Source: Sphingomonas zeae | GTDB taxonomy: Bacteria > Pseudomonadota > Alphaproteobacteria > Sphingomonadales > Sphingomonadaceae | Direction: 5' to 3' | Length of the DNA stretch: 64,000 bases | NCBI RefSeq assembly: GCF_014197135.1 | Contig: NZ_JACIFA010000001.1 | Location: 576,365 to 640,364, forward strand | Shown: positions 17,735 through 27,641 of the stretch, piece after piece | Numbering within the stretch: position 1 is the first letter of the stretch | Layout: the number at the start of each line of letters is the position of its first letter | Translations under genes and position numbers: made by a program | Notes under the pieces: generated by a model | The model's input: the letters and a program-made list of their open reading frames with translations, nothing else | The model's database searches: none | What the model was told of the DNA's origin: nothing

Positions 17735-20700
17735 TGGCGGACGAACAGACCATGGCGCCTGAGCCCGTCAACGAAACCGTCATCGTGCACCGTCCGCTGT
17801 GGCAGCGGGTGCTCAAATGGATCGGCATCACGATCCTGGGCCTGATCCTGCTGGTCGGTGCCATCCTGCTGGGCATCAACACCGATCCGGGTCGCCGTTT
17901 CGTCGCGGACCAGCTGGGCGGCTATACCACGGCCTCGGGCCTGAACATCAAGGTCGGGCGGATCGAGGGGTCGCTCTATGGCCAGATGCGTCTGGTCGAT
18001 CTGCGGGTCAGCGATCCCAAGGGCGTGTTCCTGTCCAGCCCACGCCTCGACGTCGACTGGCGGCCCTTTGCCTATACCAACAACCATATCGACGTCCGCG
18101 CGCTGAACGCCGATCTCGTGACGCTCGCAAGGCGGCCCGAGCTGAAACCGACGCCGAGCGACCCCAATGCGCCGCTGCTCCCCGATCTCGACATCGACGT
18201 GAATCGGCTGACCCTCAAGCGCTTGGTGATCGGTGCGCCGGTGACCGGGCAGCGCCATGTGCTGGCGATCGACGGCAAGGTGCATATCGCCGACCGCCGC
18301 GCGCAGGTGACGGCCAGCGCCGATGCGCTGCGCGGGCCGGGCGTCGCAGGCGGCGACCGCCTGCGCCTGATGCTCGACGCGGTGCCCGATGCCGACCGGC
18401 TGGCGGTCGACGTGAAGCTGACTGCGCCGACCGGCGGCGTCGTCGCGTCGATGGCGGGGCTGAAGGCGCCGCTGACCCTGTCGGTCGACGGACGCGGCGG
18501 GTGGAAGACGTGGCGGGGGCGTGCGATCGCGACGCTGGGCGGCGGCGAACTTGCCAATCTGAACGCGACCGCGCGCGACGGCCATATCCAGGTGCGGGGC
18601 GTGACCCGGCCCGGCCTGTATCTGGAAGGCCCGGTCGAACGACTGACCGCGCCTGCGCTCCAGGTGGCGATCGATACCACCCTCAACGAACGTCGCGCCG
18701 ATACGCGGATGAAGCTGCGGTCCTCGGCCCTGATGGTCGATGCGGGCGGTCTGCTCGACCTTGCCAACAGCCGGTTCGGCAACTTCGCGGTCGACGCCAA
18801 GCTGCTGACGCCCGGCGCCATCGCGCCCAATTTGCGTGGTCGCGACGTGCTGGCGCGCGTGGTGCTGGACGGTGCGTTCGCGACGCCGACGGTGGACTAT
18901 AAGATCCGCGCGGCGGCGCTGGGCTTTGGCGAGACTTCGGTGGAAAACCTCTATGCCGAGGGTCTTGCCAAGGTGAATGCCGACCGCATCCTGGTGCCGG
19001 TCAAAGCACGGGCGAAGCGGATCGCGGGGCTGAACGCCGCCGTGGGCGGGCTGACCAACAATGTCGCGATCCAGGGCGACTTCGCGGTCGCGATGCCCAA
19101 TATCCTGTCGGACAATCTGCGCATCCGGTCGGACAATATCGACGCGACCGCCGTGGTCGTCGCGAACCTGAAGACCGGCCGCTACACCGGCGCGCTGAAG
19201 GGCCGGGTGAACAATTACCGGGTCGAGAGCATCGGCATCATCAACCTGACCACCGACGCCAATCTGGTGGCGACGCCGGGCGGTTTCGGGATGAAGGGCC
19301 GGGTGGTCGCCCGTACCTCGCAGATTTTCAACGAGGGTGCGCGCAACTTCCTGGGTGGCAATGCGACCATCCGCGCCGATGTCGAATATAGCCCGCAAGG
19401 CATCGTGACCTTCAGCGGCCTGCGGCTGGCCGCGCCGCAGTTCCGTGTGACGCGCGGCAGCGGGCGGTTCAATCCAGCCAATGGCGCGCTCGCGGTCGAG
19501 GCGGATGCCTATTCCAACCAGTACGGCCCGATCACCGCGCGGGTGACGGGATCGCAGACCAACCCGGTGATCGTGCTGCGCGCGGCCAAGCCGGGTGTCG
19601 GCGTCGGCCTTGCCAATCTCCAGGCACGGATCGTGGGGCAGAACGGCGCCTATGCCGTCAATGCTAGCGGCGACACCAATTACGGTCCCTTCACCGCCAA
19701 TGTGCTGGTCGCCACCGGGCGGCAGCTGGCGATCGACGTCCGTAGCCTGGTCTTTGCCGGGATCAACGCGAGCGGGCGGGTGGTCCAGACGGCGGCAGGG
19801 CCGTTCGCAGGCGCGCTGCAATTTGCGGGACAAGGTATCAACGGCCGCGTCCAGCTCGCCGATCAGGGGGGCAACCAGCGCGCGGATGTGGCGGCGCGGG
19901 CTTATAACGCCCGTATTCCGGGCATGATCGACTTCACGATCGGCCGCGCCATCGTAAACGCCAGCGTGGTGATGTTCCCCAACGCGCCGCAGATCGTCGC
20001 GGACGCGCAGCTGGCCGATACCCGCTATGGCGAGGTGGTCATCCAATCCTCGCGCGCCAAGGTGAACTATACCGGCGGGCGTGGCACCGCGCAGGCGGTG
20101 CTGACCGGATCGTCGAGCATCCCGTTCAACATTGCGCTGAATGCCCAACTGGCGCCGAACAACTATCTGGTCGCAGCCAAGGGGCAGGCCAACGGCATCA
20201 ATTTCCGCACCGCCAACCCCGCGCGCATCCAGAATGCGAAGGGTGAGTGGCAGGTGACGCCGACCCGGATCGATTTCGGACGCGGATCGGTGCTGGTGGC
20301 GGGCAGCTATGGCAATGGCCTGAAGGTGCAGACGCGGCTGGACAAGCTGCAGCTGTCGATCCTCGACGCCTTCGTCCCCAATCTGGGCATTTCGGGCGAG
20401 GCGAGCGGTGCGCTGGACTTCGCGCAGGCGCGCGACGCCAGCTTCCCGGCGGCCGAGGCGCGGCTGACCATCGCCAATTTCCGGCGCACCGGCCTGGCGG
20501 CGGTGTCGGAGACGGTGGACATCGTGTTCGCGGGCCGTCTGGTCCCCAATGGCGGTGAAGCGCGCGCGTTGATCCGGCGCGGGCAGACGGTGGTCGGCCG
20601 CATGGTCGCCAATCTCCGTCCATTGCCGCCGGGCAATGGCGGCTGGGTCAACCGGCTGATGCAGGCGCCGCTATCGGGTGGCATCCGTTATAACGGCCCG

Positions 20701-21966
20701 TCGGCGGTGCTGTTCTCCTTTGCGGCATTGCCCAACCAGCAGCTGAGCGGACCGATTGCGGTCGCCGCCGACTTCGGTGGCCGCGTTTCCGCGCCGCAAC
20801 TGAACGGCCTGATCCGCGCCGACAATCTGACCTATGACAATGAAGCCTATGGCACCCGCCTGACCAATCTGCAGCTGGCGGGCCGCTTCAACAATGACCG
20901 GCTGGAGATCAGCCGTTTGCAGGCCAAGGCGGGCGAGGGGACGATCCAGGCCCAGGGTTCGATCGGGCTGGCGGCCGACAGCGGCTATCCGATCGATCTG
21001 CGCGCGCGGCTGAACAATGCGCGGCTGGCCGACAGCGATGCGCTCGCCGCGACGACCAGCGGCACGATCCGCCTGACCCACAATCGCGACGGCGGGCTGA
21101 TCCAGGGCGACCTGACCGTGCCCAATGCGCGCTATCAGATCATCCGCCAGGGTCAGGCCGAGGTGCCGGAGCTGACCGGCGTGCGCCGTCGCAGCGAAAT
21201 CCGCACCCCGCGTCCGACCGATCGGCCGGCCCCCACACCGCCGCCGGGGCTGTTCCGCCTCGACTTGCGGGTGCATGCGGACAATCAGCTGTTCGTCTCC
21301 GGCATGGGGCTGGAATCCGAATGGAAGATGGACCTGCGTATCGGCGGCACCAGTGCGGCGCCAACGATCAATGGCGGCCTCGATCTGGTGCGCGGCACGT
21401 ACAGCTTCGCGGGCAAGCGGTTCGAGGTGAATCGCGGCACGGTCCGTTTCCGTGGCGGCGCGCTGACCGATCCGGACATCAATATCCAGGCGACGACGAC
21501 CACCGATGGCATCACCGCGGTCATCAACGTCACCGGTACCGGCCAGCGTCCGCAGATCAGCTTCACCTCGACGCCGACCCTGCCGCAGGACGAGGTGCTC
21601 AGCCGGTTGCTGTTCGGAACCAACCCCGAAAACCTGTCGGCGACCGAGGCGATCCAGCTTGCCGCCGCGCTCAACTCGCTGCGCGGCTCGGGCGGCGGCG
21701 GGTTGAACCCGCTGGGCAAGCTGCGCTCGGCGACCGGGTTCGACCGTCTGCGCGTGCTGGGCGCGGACGAGGCGACCGGCCGGGGGACCAGCTTGGCGGC
21801 GGGCAAATACATCACCGACAATATCTATGTGGAGATCGTCACCGACGCGCGCGGCTTCACCGCCACCCAGTTGCAGATCGCGCTGACCCGCACGCTCAGC
21901 CTGCTGACCCAGACCGGCTCGTTCGGCGGATCGGCGGCGAGCCTGCGCTATTCGCGGGATTTCTAA
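17734..21966 (+). CDS. tamB: Translocation and assembly module TamB (AsmA-like, DUF490)
   Basis: 1410-residue bridge between inner and outer membranes; AsmA-like family members carry lipids through a long hydrophobic beta groove. One N-terminal membrane anchor (about 28-48, IGITILGLILLVGAILLGI) is followed by a very long beta-helical periplasmic part. The C-terminal DUF490 region begins near TSGTIRLTHNRDGGLIQGDLTVPNARY and includes GMGLESEWKMDLRIGGTSAAPTINGGLDLVRG and FTSTPTLPQDEVLSRLLFG. It ends SAASLRYSRDF, a typical TamB tail with terminal Phe. It starts in the tamA stop, confirming the pair. In a glycosphingolipid organism its lipid cargo is an open question. Confidence 0.95.
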   Translation: MADEQTMAPEPVNETVIVHRPLWQRVLKWIGITILGLILLVGAILLGINTDPGRRFVADQLGGYTTASGLNIKVGRIEGSLYGQMRLVDLRVSDPKGVFLSSPRLDVDWRPFAYTNNHIDVRALNADLVTLARRPELKPTPSDPNAPLLPDLDIDVNRLTLKRLVIGAPVTGQRHVLAIDGKVHIADRRAQVTASADALRGPGVAGGDRLRLMLDAVPDADRLAVDVKLTAPTGGVVASMAGLKAPLTLSVDGRGGWKTWRGRAIATLGGGELANLNATARDGHIQVRGVTRPGLYLEGPVERLTAPALQVAIDTTLNERRADTRMKLRSSALMVDAGGLLDLANSRFGNFAVDAKLLTPGAIAPNLRGRDVLARVVLDGAFATPTVDYKIRAAALGFGETSVENLYAEGLAKVNADRILVPVKARAKRIAGLNAAVGGLTNNVAIQGDFAVAMPNILSDNLRIRSDNIDATAVVVANLKTGRYTGALKGRVNNYRVESIGIINLTTDANLVATPGGFGMKGRVVARTSQIFNEGARNFLGGNATIRADVEYSPQGIVTFSGLRLAAPQFRVTRGSGRFNPANGALAVEADAYSNQYGPITARVTGSQTNPVIVLRAAKPGVGVGLANLQARIVGQNGAYAVNASGDTNYGPFTANVLVATGRQLAIDVRSLVFAGINASGRVVQTAAGPFAGALQFAGQGINGRVQLADQGGNQRADVAARAYNARIPGMIDFTIGRAIVNASVVMFPNAPQIVADAQLADTRYGEVVIQSSRAKVNYTGGRGTAQAVLTGSSSIPFNIALNAQLAPNNYLVAAKGQANGINFRTANPARIQNAKGEWQVTPTRIDFGRGSVLVAGSYGNGLKVQTRLDKLQLSILDAFVPNLGISGEASGALDFAQARDASFPAAEARLTIANFRRTGLAAVSETVDIVFAGRLVPNGGEARALIRRGQTVVGRMVANLRPLPPGNGGWVNRLMQAPLSGGIRYNGPSAVLFSFAALPNQQLSGPIAVAADFGGRVSAPQLNGLIRADNLTYDNEAYGTRLTNLQLAGRFNNDRLEISRLQAKAGEGTIQAQGSIGLAADSGYPIDLRARLNNARLADSDALAATTSGTIRLTHNRDGGLIQGDLTVPNARYQIIRQGQAEVPELTGVRRRSEIRTPRPTDRPAPTPPPGLFRLDLRVHADNQLFVSGMGLESEWKMDLRIGGTSAAPTINGGLDLVRGTYSFAGKRFEVNRGTVRFRGGALTDPDINIQATTTTDGITAVINVTGTGQRPQISFTSTPTLPQDEVLSRLLFGTNPENLSATEAIQLAAALNSLRGSGGGGLNPLGKLRSATGFDRLRVLGADEATGRGTSLAAGKYITDNIYVEIVTDARGFTATQLQIALTRTLSLLTQTGSFGGSAASLRYSRDF

Positions 21967-22007
21967 GCGGGGTTTCGCCAAACTGTCACATACGGCAAGA
22001 TGTTCGC

Positions 22008-23177
22008 ATGACCCCCGAACACCTTGCCGCCGACGCCACCGCCATCCTGGCCGATCTGATCGCGATCGACACCACGTCGCGCGAGTCGAACCTGGAATTG
22101 ATCGAATATGTCGAGCGGCATCTGGGCAGGATCGGCGTCACCGGGCGGCGGGTGTTCAACACCGACGGCCGCAAGGCCAATCTCTACGCCACCGTCGGCC
22201 CGATGGAGCCGGGCGGCGTCGTCCTGTCGGGACATAGCGACGTGGTGCCGGTCGACGGCCAGCCCTGGACGAGCGATCCCTGGCAACTGACCCGGCGCGG
22301 CGACCGGCTGCTGGGGCGGGGGACGTGCGATATGAAGGGGTTCCTGGCGCTGTCGCTGGCGCTGGCCCCCTATCTCGCGCGGCGGACCATGACGCGGCCG
22401 CTGCATCTTGCCATTTCCTATGACGAGGAGGTGGGATGTCTGGGCGCTCCCTCGATGATCGCCGAGATTGCGCGTGCGTTGCCATCCCCCGCCGCGGTGG
22501 TGGTGGGCGAACCGACCGAAATGGTGGTGGTCAGCGGGCACAAGGGCATCGCCACCTGGAACGTGACGGTGACGGGGCATGAGGCACATTCCAGCCTGAT
22601 CCATTTGGGCGCGTCGGCGAATATGGTCGCGGTGCGGCTGATGCAGTGCCTCGCTGATCTCGCCGACCAGCTGGCGGCGGCGGGCGATCCGCACGGTCCC
22701 TTTTGCCCGCATCACGCCACGCTGACCATCGGGCAGATGAACGGCGGTACGGCGGTCAACATCCTGGCGCGCGAATGTCGCTTCGCCTTCGACCTACGCA
22801 CCTTGCCGGGCCAGGAGCCCGAGGCGTTGCTCACGCCATTCTTTGCGGCATGCGAGGCGGCGGATGCGGAACTGCGCGCCCGTTTCCCCGAGGCTGGGGT
22901 CCGGGTCGAGCGGCGGTCGCGCACACCCTCCTTCGCACCCGAGGCGGACGGCGTGGCGGAGCGACTGGCGCGGCGCTGGGCGGGTGACAATGGCCCGGCA
23001 CGGGCGGTGCCCTATGCGGCGGAAGCGGGACAGTTTCAGGGGGCCGGTTTCTCGACGGTGATCTGCGGCCCGGGGTCGATTGCCCAGGCCCACCAGCCAG
23101 ACGAATATATCGAAATTCAGCAGATGGAACGTGGCGCCGCCTTCATGCTGCGGTTGGCAGACGACCTGGTCCAGTAA
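22008..23177 (+). CDS. argE: Acetylornithine deacetylase (M20 peptidase family)
   Basis: Zinc-dependent deacetylase that releases ornithine from N-acetylornithine in arginine synthesis; 389 residues, cytoplasmic. ATG at 22008 is the only good start after the tamB stop. M20 metal ligands are all visible: LSGHSDVVPV (His76), GRGTCDMKG (Asp108), SYDEEVGC (Glu140/141), VGEPTEM (Glu168) and AQAHQPDEYI near the C-terminus. The dimerisation domain (GHEAHSS...NGGTAVNILARECRF) has the usual ArgE blocks. It is monocistronic: 41 bp after tamB and followed by a convergent hairpin. Confidence 0.9.
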   Translation: MTPEHLAADATAILADLIAIDTTSRESNLELIEYVERHLGRIGVTGRRVFNTDGRKANLYATVGPMEPGGVVLSGHSDVVPVDGQPWTSDPWQLTRRGDRLLGRGTCDMKGFLALSLALAPYLARRTMTRPLHLAISYDEEVGCLGAPSMIAEIARALPSPAAVVVGEPTEMVVVSGHKGIATWNVTVTGHEAHSSLIHLGASANMVAVRLMQCLADLADQLAAAGDPHGPFCPHHATLTIGQMNGGTAVNILARECRFAFDLRTLPGQEPEALLTPFFAACEAADAELRARFPEAGVRVERRSRTPSFAPEADGVAERLARRWAGDNGPARAVPYAAEAGQFQGAGFSTVICGPGSIAQAHQPDEYIEIQQMERGAAFMLRLADDLVQ

Positions 23178-23211
23178 CAAGCGCGATAGTTCGAAAATGA
23201 CAAAGAAGTCA

Positions 23212-23250
23212 TGGGGCGATCAAGCCGGAAACGGCGTTTAGATCGCCCCA
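23212..23250 (-). terminator. Hairpin with nested GNRA-type loop, terminator candidate
   Basis: A perfect 10-bp outer stem (TGGGGCGATC / GATCGCCCCA) encloses an inner GCCG-GAAA-CGGC tetraloop hairpin. On the minus strand it follows the stop of the 17-codon reading frame at 23265 and is itself followed by a T-rich run. On the + strand it follows argE, so it may terminate both. Confidence 0.65.
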
Positions 23251-23264
23251 CAACCTAACATAGA

Positions 23265-23318
23265 TTACCAGGGGCGGATCGATTCGCCCTGGATCAGCGC
23301 CAGAATGAACTTCAGCAT
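23265..23318 (-). CDS. Possible 17-residue micropeptide
   Basis: A reading frame of 17 codons, MLKFILALIQGESIRPW, has a good ribosome site (GAGGGAG, 8 bases before the ATG). It is followed at 15 bp by a strong hairpin (23212-23250). The peptide is an amphipathic/hydrophobic helix with a polar tail. The surrounding 300-bp gap between argE and the EAL gene is otherwise empty and more AT-rich than the coding DNA. A TATATT box lies upstream around 23350. It resembles a tiny membrane-active or type I toxin-like peptide gene. It could also be chance: at this length coding statistics say nothing. Confidence 0.4.
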   Translation of the reverse strand: MLKFILALIQGESIRPW

Positions 23319-23476
23319 GGGTTTTCTCCCTCATAGGCACCGTTTTCGATGCCCGAATATAGTTAATTCACCATTAACCATTACGCAATGGGCAAGTTAG
23401 GAAGGGCCAAGCGACTAGATCGGCGGGGCAAACGGGGTTAATACCTTGTTTAATCTCTGCCCGTAACTTTCCGGGC

Positions 23477-24778
23477 GTGAAGAACGGCCATTCCCGAATC
23501 GCGCCCGGCGCCCCGACCCCTGTCACGGCAGGTACAGATTCCCAGTGGCAATCGCTGGTACTGGTGGGCGTTGGCAACTTCACGCTGCTTCGCCGCCGGC
23601 TCGGCCGCGCGCTCATTGGCCTGCTGATCGATGCGGTAGCCGACCGGTTGGCCCAGTGCATTCCTGACGCCATTGCCCGGCCGACTGCGCCCGCGCAGGT
23701 CGAAGTGATGATCCGCGCCGCGACCCGCGAAGCGCTCGATGCGCAACTACTCACCATCGCCGAAATTCTGGGCCGCCCCTTTGCCCTTCCCGACGGCGAT
23801 TGCTGCATCGAACCCGTGTTGGGCGCCGCCATCGCAGCCTTGCCCCATGACGACGACATCCGCCTTCTCGAAGAGGCCGAGCGTGCGCTCGCCGATGCGC
23901 AGGTCGAGGGGCGTCTGATCGTGCGCGAGATGACCGTCCCCACCGGACGGCTTGACCGAATCGCACTTGCGCACGAACTGACCTGCGCCATCGCCCAAGA
24001 CGGTCTGTTCGTGGAATATCAGCCCAAGGTCCACGTCCGGCAACAGCGCGTGGCCAGCGTCGAGGCACTGCTGCGCTGGCGCCATCCGAGCTATGGGCTG
24101 ATCAGTCCGGTAGAGTTCATTCCTGTTGCCGAAGAATCTCGGATCATCGGGCCGCTCACACTATGGATTTTGCGGCAGGTGATCGCCGACCAACGCCGTC
24201 TGGCGGCGGCCGGGCATGCCTTACGAATCTTCATCAATATCTCGGGCATGTTGCTGGGCGACCCGCATTTCGTACGCGAGGCTTGTGCGCTCGTCATCGA
24301 CAGCGGAGCCTGTATCGGGTTCGAGATCACCGAAACCTCGGTCATCCGCGATCCCGACAGCGCGATGGCCAATCTTCAAGCCTTTGTCGACATGGGTATC
24401 GCGGTCGCGATCGACGATTATGGTGCAGGTCTTTCCTCGCTCTCCTATCTGAAGCAACTGCCCGCTTGCGAACTCAAGATCGACAAGCTGTTCATCACCC
24501 AGTTGACCAGCAGCAACCGCGATCCCCTGATCGTCCGCTCGACGATCGACCTTGCCCATGCGCTGGAAATGGAAGTTGTCGCCGAAGGAGTGGAGACACC
24601 CGCGACGCTGGCACTGCTCAGCGTCATGGGGTGTGACATGATCCAGGGCTATCTGATCAGCCGCCCAATTGGGTTCGATGCATTGATCCGCTTCTTGAAT
24701 GAGCAGGCGCACGCAGCCGCCACGGCGTTGGCGAAGCCGATGCCCCTTGCCCGGCTTGTGGCCGATGCGCGCGGTTAG
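23477..24778 (+). CDS. EAL-domain cyclic-di-GMP phosphodiesterase with degenerate N-terminal domain
   Basis: 433 residues, GTG start. Residues about 25-155 resemble a GGDEF fold ([32 protein letters not shown]) but lack the GGDEF motif, so no cyclase activity is expected. The EAL domain follows with every catalytic element: EALLRW (Glu196), FINIS (Asn), FEITET (Glu), AIDDYGAG (Asp-Asp), LKIDK (Lys) and VAEGVET (Glu). It should therefore hydrolyse c-di-GMP to pGpG in the cytoplasm. The stop overlaps the start of the hybrid kinase gene, and a receiver gene follows that, making a three-gene signalling operon. Confidence 0.9.
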   Translation: MKNGHSRIAPGAPTPVTAGTDSQWQSLVLVGVGNFTLLRRRLGRALIGLLIDAVADRLAQCIPDAIARPTAPAQVEVMIRAATREALDAQLLTIAEILGRPFALPDGDCCIEPVLGAAIAALPHDDDIRLLEEAERALADAQVEGRLIVREMTVPTGRLDRIALAHELTCAIAQDGLFVEYQPKVHVRQQRVASVEALLRWRHPSYGLISPVEFIPVAEESRIIGPLTLWILRQVIADQRRLAAAGHALRIFINISGMLLGDPHFVREACALVIDSGACIGFEITETSVIRDPDSAMANLQAFVDMGIAVAIDDYGAGLSSLSYLKQLPACELKIDKLFITQLTSSNRDPLIVRSTIDLAHALEMEVVAEGVETPATLALLSVMGCDMIQGYLISRPIGFDALIRFLNEQAHAAATALAKPMPLARLVADARG

Positions 24779-27185
24779 GCTGGGGCTTGTCGCCCTGGCC
24801 CTGCTGCTGTCGGGGATGGAGGTCCGGGCGGCCGAGCCCGGCCCCTCACGCGCCTATATGCGGGCAATCGACACGGCCAAGACCGACATGCTCCGCGACC
24901 CGGCGCTCGCCCTGCGCAGTGCCGAGCGGGCGCGTCGGGCCGCTGGGGCCATTGCCGATCCGCGTCAGCGTGCCCTGGCAATGGCGACCGCCGACTGGCT
25001 GCGGGGGGAAAGCGCGGTCCGTCTGGGACATAATAGGGAGGCGATGCAGGCCATTGCGGCTGCCATGCAGGCGACGCGGGCATTGGCTCCTGGATCCGAC
25101 CTGATGGGCAACGTTCTGTTGTCGCAAGGGGGGCTGGCTCGATCAGACGGCCGGATCGCCGAGGCACTCAATGCCTATCAATCTGCGCACCGGGTATTCC
25201 AGCAAGTGAACGACACCCGGGGGCGGGCCAAGGCGCTTGTCCAGATCGCCGACCTGTACAACGACGCCAAGGATTTCACCTCGGCGCTCCGCTATCTCGA
25301 ACAGGCGAGTAACACTTATCGGGGTGACGACACTTTCCGCCTGGCGATCCTCAACAACCGATCCCTGACCCTGAGCGAATTGTCCCGCCCCGCTGACGCG
25401 CTGGCCCAGCGTTACGAAGCGATGCGCCTGGCGCGGAAGATGAAGAGCCCGGTGCTTCAGGCCGTGATTGGCCGCAATGTCGCTCGCGCCCAATTGCAAA
25501 TGGGCCGCGTCGCCGAGGCAGAATCCACCATCGCCGAGGTCGCGCGCCTCGATCCTAAGGCGAGCGCCGAAGATATCCGTGCGCTGCGCAGCATCGCGGC
25601 GCAAGCCGCCTTCCAACGTGGCCGACTGGCCGAAGCAGCACGGCTGATCGATCGCAGCTTCCAGGGCGTCGACCTTACGCGAACGACGGTATCGCAGCGC
25701 GACGCGCATCAAAGCGCCTATCATATCTATGCGGCGGCCGGGCGAACGGCTGACGCCCTCCGCCATTTGGAGGCGTTGAAGCGGATCGACGATGAATCGA
25801 CGCGGCTGGCCACCTCGACCAATCTCGCATTGATGGGCGCGCGGTTTCATTTCGCCAATCAGGAACTGCGGATCGCGCGGATGAAGGCCGCCGACCTTCA
25901 ACGGAACATCGCCTTCGAGCGGGAGCAACTGCGCACCGAACGGTTCATCCTGATCGGGTCGGTCGCAGCGATCGTCATGGTCTTCGCGCTGCTGGGCATC
26001 TGGCTGGTGACGCTGGGTCGCAGCCGAAACCGCATTCGCGCGGCGCATGGCGAGCTGGCGGCGACCAACGACCAGCTGGAAAAGGCGTTGGCGGTCAAGA
26101 CCGAGTTCCTGGCGACGACCAGCCATGAAATTCGGACGCCGCTGAACGGTATATTGGGCATGACCCAGGTGATGCTGGCCGACGCGGCGCTGGCGAGCGA
26201 GCAGCGTGAGCGGGTCGAGGTGATGCACGGCGCCGGGCTGACCATGCGCGCGCTGGTCGACGACCTGCTCGACGTTGCCAAGATCGAGCATGGCCGACTG
26301 ACGCTGGAGCATGTGCCGTTCGATCTGGAGACGACGGTCCGCGACGCCTCCCGCCTGTTCGAAGGGCAGGCGGCGGCCAAGGCGATCGGCTTCACGCTCG
26401 ATCTGCGCGATTGCCCAACGATGGTGATGGGCGACCCGGCGCGCGTCCGGCAGATCATGTTCAATCTCCTGTCCAACGCGCTGAAATTCACCAGCGTCGG
26501 GCAGGTCGCTCTGGTCGCCCGCCGCCATGCCCAGACTGTGTCGATCAGCGTCACCGACAGCGGTATCGGCATTCCCCCCCACAAGCTGGAGGAGATATTC
26601 GAGGCGTTCCGCCAGGCGGATGCCAGCACCACGCGCCAATTCGGCGGCACTGGGCTGGGCCTGGCCATTTGTCGGCGTCTGGCCCGCGCGATGGGTGGGG
26701 ACGTGACGGTAACGAGCGAGCCGGGCAAGGGATCGTGCTTCACGCTGGACCTGCCGCTGATCGAGGTCGAAACCGTGGCGGAGCCAGAGCGGCCCGTCGT
26801 CCTCATCGTCGACCGCAATCCCATCCGGCGCGCAATGTGGACCAGTCTATGCGCTCCCCATGCCCAGGTCCTGTTTGCCGGGAATGCCGAGGAGGCCACG
26901 CGTCGCCTGCAAGACGGCGGGGTGACGCAGGTGCTGGTCGACGACAGCGCGATCCGGGAGGAAGGGGTCGCCGCCGCGCTGGCCGGTATTGTCGCCGCCA
27001 GTCACCGTCCCTTGCCCGTCCATCTGCTATGGCCGGAAGCAGAATCGTTGGAGGGGAACAATTTAATTGCTGAGGGATTGATTGGCGTTATCGCCAAGCC
27101 GATCGCGGGGGCAGAGGTGATCAGGAAGATGTTCGACACCTCGCCGCAAACCACCGCTACGCCACTTGTAACGCAAGCGGCATGA
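24765..27185 (+). CDS. Hybrid sensor histidine kinase with TPR sensor region
   Basis: 806 residues. The ATG at 24765 inside the end of the EAL gene gives a proper signal peptide ([23 protein letters not shown]). The extracytoplasmic part (about 25-400) consists of TPR-like helical repeats (e.g. [35 protein letters not shown]). A membrane helix (about 400-425, [22 protein letters not shown]), a coiled coil, HisKA with SHEIRTP (His454) and HATPase_c with [18 protein letters not shown] and [12 protein letters not shown] follow. The last 130 residues are a receiver-like domain ([28 protein letters not shown]) with weak acidic pocket. The signal could be a periplasmic protein or peptide. A free receiver follows at 27252. 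Confidence 0.9.
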   Translation: MRAVRLGLVALALLLSGMEVRAAEPGPSRAYMRAIDTAKTDMLRDPALALRSAERARRAAGAIADPRQRALAMATADWLRGESAVRLGHNREAMQAIAAAMQATRALAPGSDLMGNVLLSQGGLARSDGRIAEALNAYQSAHRVFQQVNDTRGRAKALVQIADLYNDAKDFTSALRYLEQASNTYRGDDTFRLAILNNRSLTLSELSRPADALAQRYEAMRLARKMKSPVLQAVIGRNVARAQLQMGRVAEAESTIAEVARLDPKASAEDIRALRSIAAQAAFQRGRLAEAARLIDRSFQGVDLTRTTVSQRDAHQSAYHIYAAAGRTADALRHLEALKRIDDESTRLATSTNLALMGARFHFANQELRIARMKAADLQRNIAFEREQLRTERFILIGSVAAIVMVFALLGIWLVTLGRSRNRIRAAHGELAATNDQLEKALAVKTEFLATTSHEIRTPLNGILGMTQVMLADAALASEQRERVEVMHGAGLTMRALVDDLLDVAKIEHGRLTLEHVPFDLETTVRDASRLFEGQAAAKAIGFTLDLRDCPTMVMGDPARVRQIMFNLLSNALKFTSVGQVALVARRHAQTVSISVTDSGIGIPPHKLEEIFEAFRQADASTTRQFGGTGLGLAICRRLARAMGGDVTVTSEPGKGSCFTLDLPLIEVETVAEPERPVVLIVDRNPIRRAMWTSLCAPHAQVLFAGNAEEATRRLQDGGVTQVLVDDSAIREEGVAAALAGIVAASHRPLPVHLLWPEAESLEGNNLIAEGLIGVIAKPIAGAEVIRKMFDTSPQTTATPLVTQAA

Positions 27186-27251
27186 TCGTTAGGGCGGTCT
27201 CATGACCTCGATCACACACGCCATCCGGCTCAACGGGCGAAGGGGACGGCG

Positions 27252-27641
27252 ATGAACGTCCTTTTCATCGAGGATGATAGGATGAACCGCCGCGTCGTGC
27301 GCGACATGCTGGACGTCGCCGGCGCCAACATGGCGGAGGCGGAGAATGCCGAACTCGGCCTCGAGATGATCGACCGCGGCGAGTATCACATGATCCTGAT
27401 CGATCTGAGAATGCCGGGCATGGACGGCATCACCGCTATCCGCCACATCCGTGCGCGCGGCGACGAAAAGGCCGAGGTGCCGATCATCGTGGTCACGGCC
27501 GATAGTGGTGTCGATCTGCGCGAACGCTGCCTGAGCGCGGGGGCGGACGATGTCATCGTGAAGCCCGTCGCGATGGATCAGCTGTTCGAGGCGATGGGCC
27601 GTATCCTGGCGGGCGATCGCGGCGGCGCGATCATCGGCTGA
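27252..27641 (+). CDS. Single-domain response regulator (CheY-like)
   Basis: 129-residue receiver with no output domain. The acidic pair is IEDD (Glu7-Asp9), the phospho-acceptor Asp51 lies in LIDLRMPGMDG, Thr82 in VVTAD and Lys104 in VIVKPV, so it should be phosphorylatable. Position directly after the hybrid kinase makes it the likely phosphate acceptor or phosphate sink of that kinase. With the EAL protein upstream, the set could adjust c-di-GMP in response to an envelope signal. It is convergent, with adjacent stops, with the methyltransferase. Confidence 0.9.
   Translation: MNVLFIEDDRMNRRVVRDMLDVAGANMAEAENAELGLEMIDRGEYHMILIDLRMPGMDGITAIRHIRARGDEKAEVPIIVVTADSGVDLRERCLSAGADDVIVKPVAMDQLFEAMGRILAGDRGGAIIG

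Noticed and set aside
17629..20148. An 839-codon minus-strand frame
   Set aside because: Antisense to tamB; His/Arg/Asp-rich composition without any domain.
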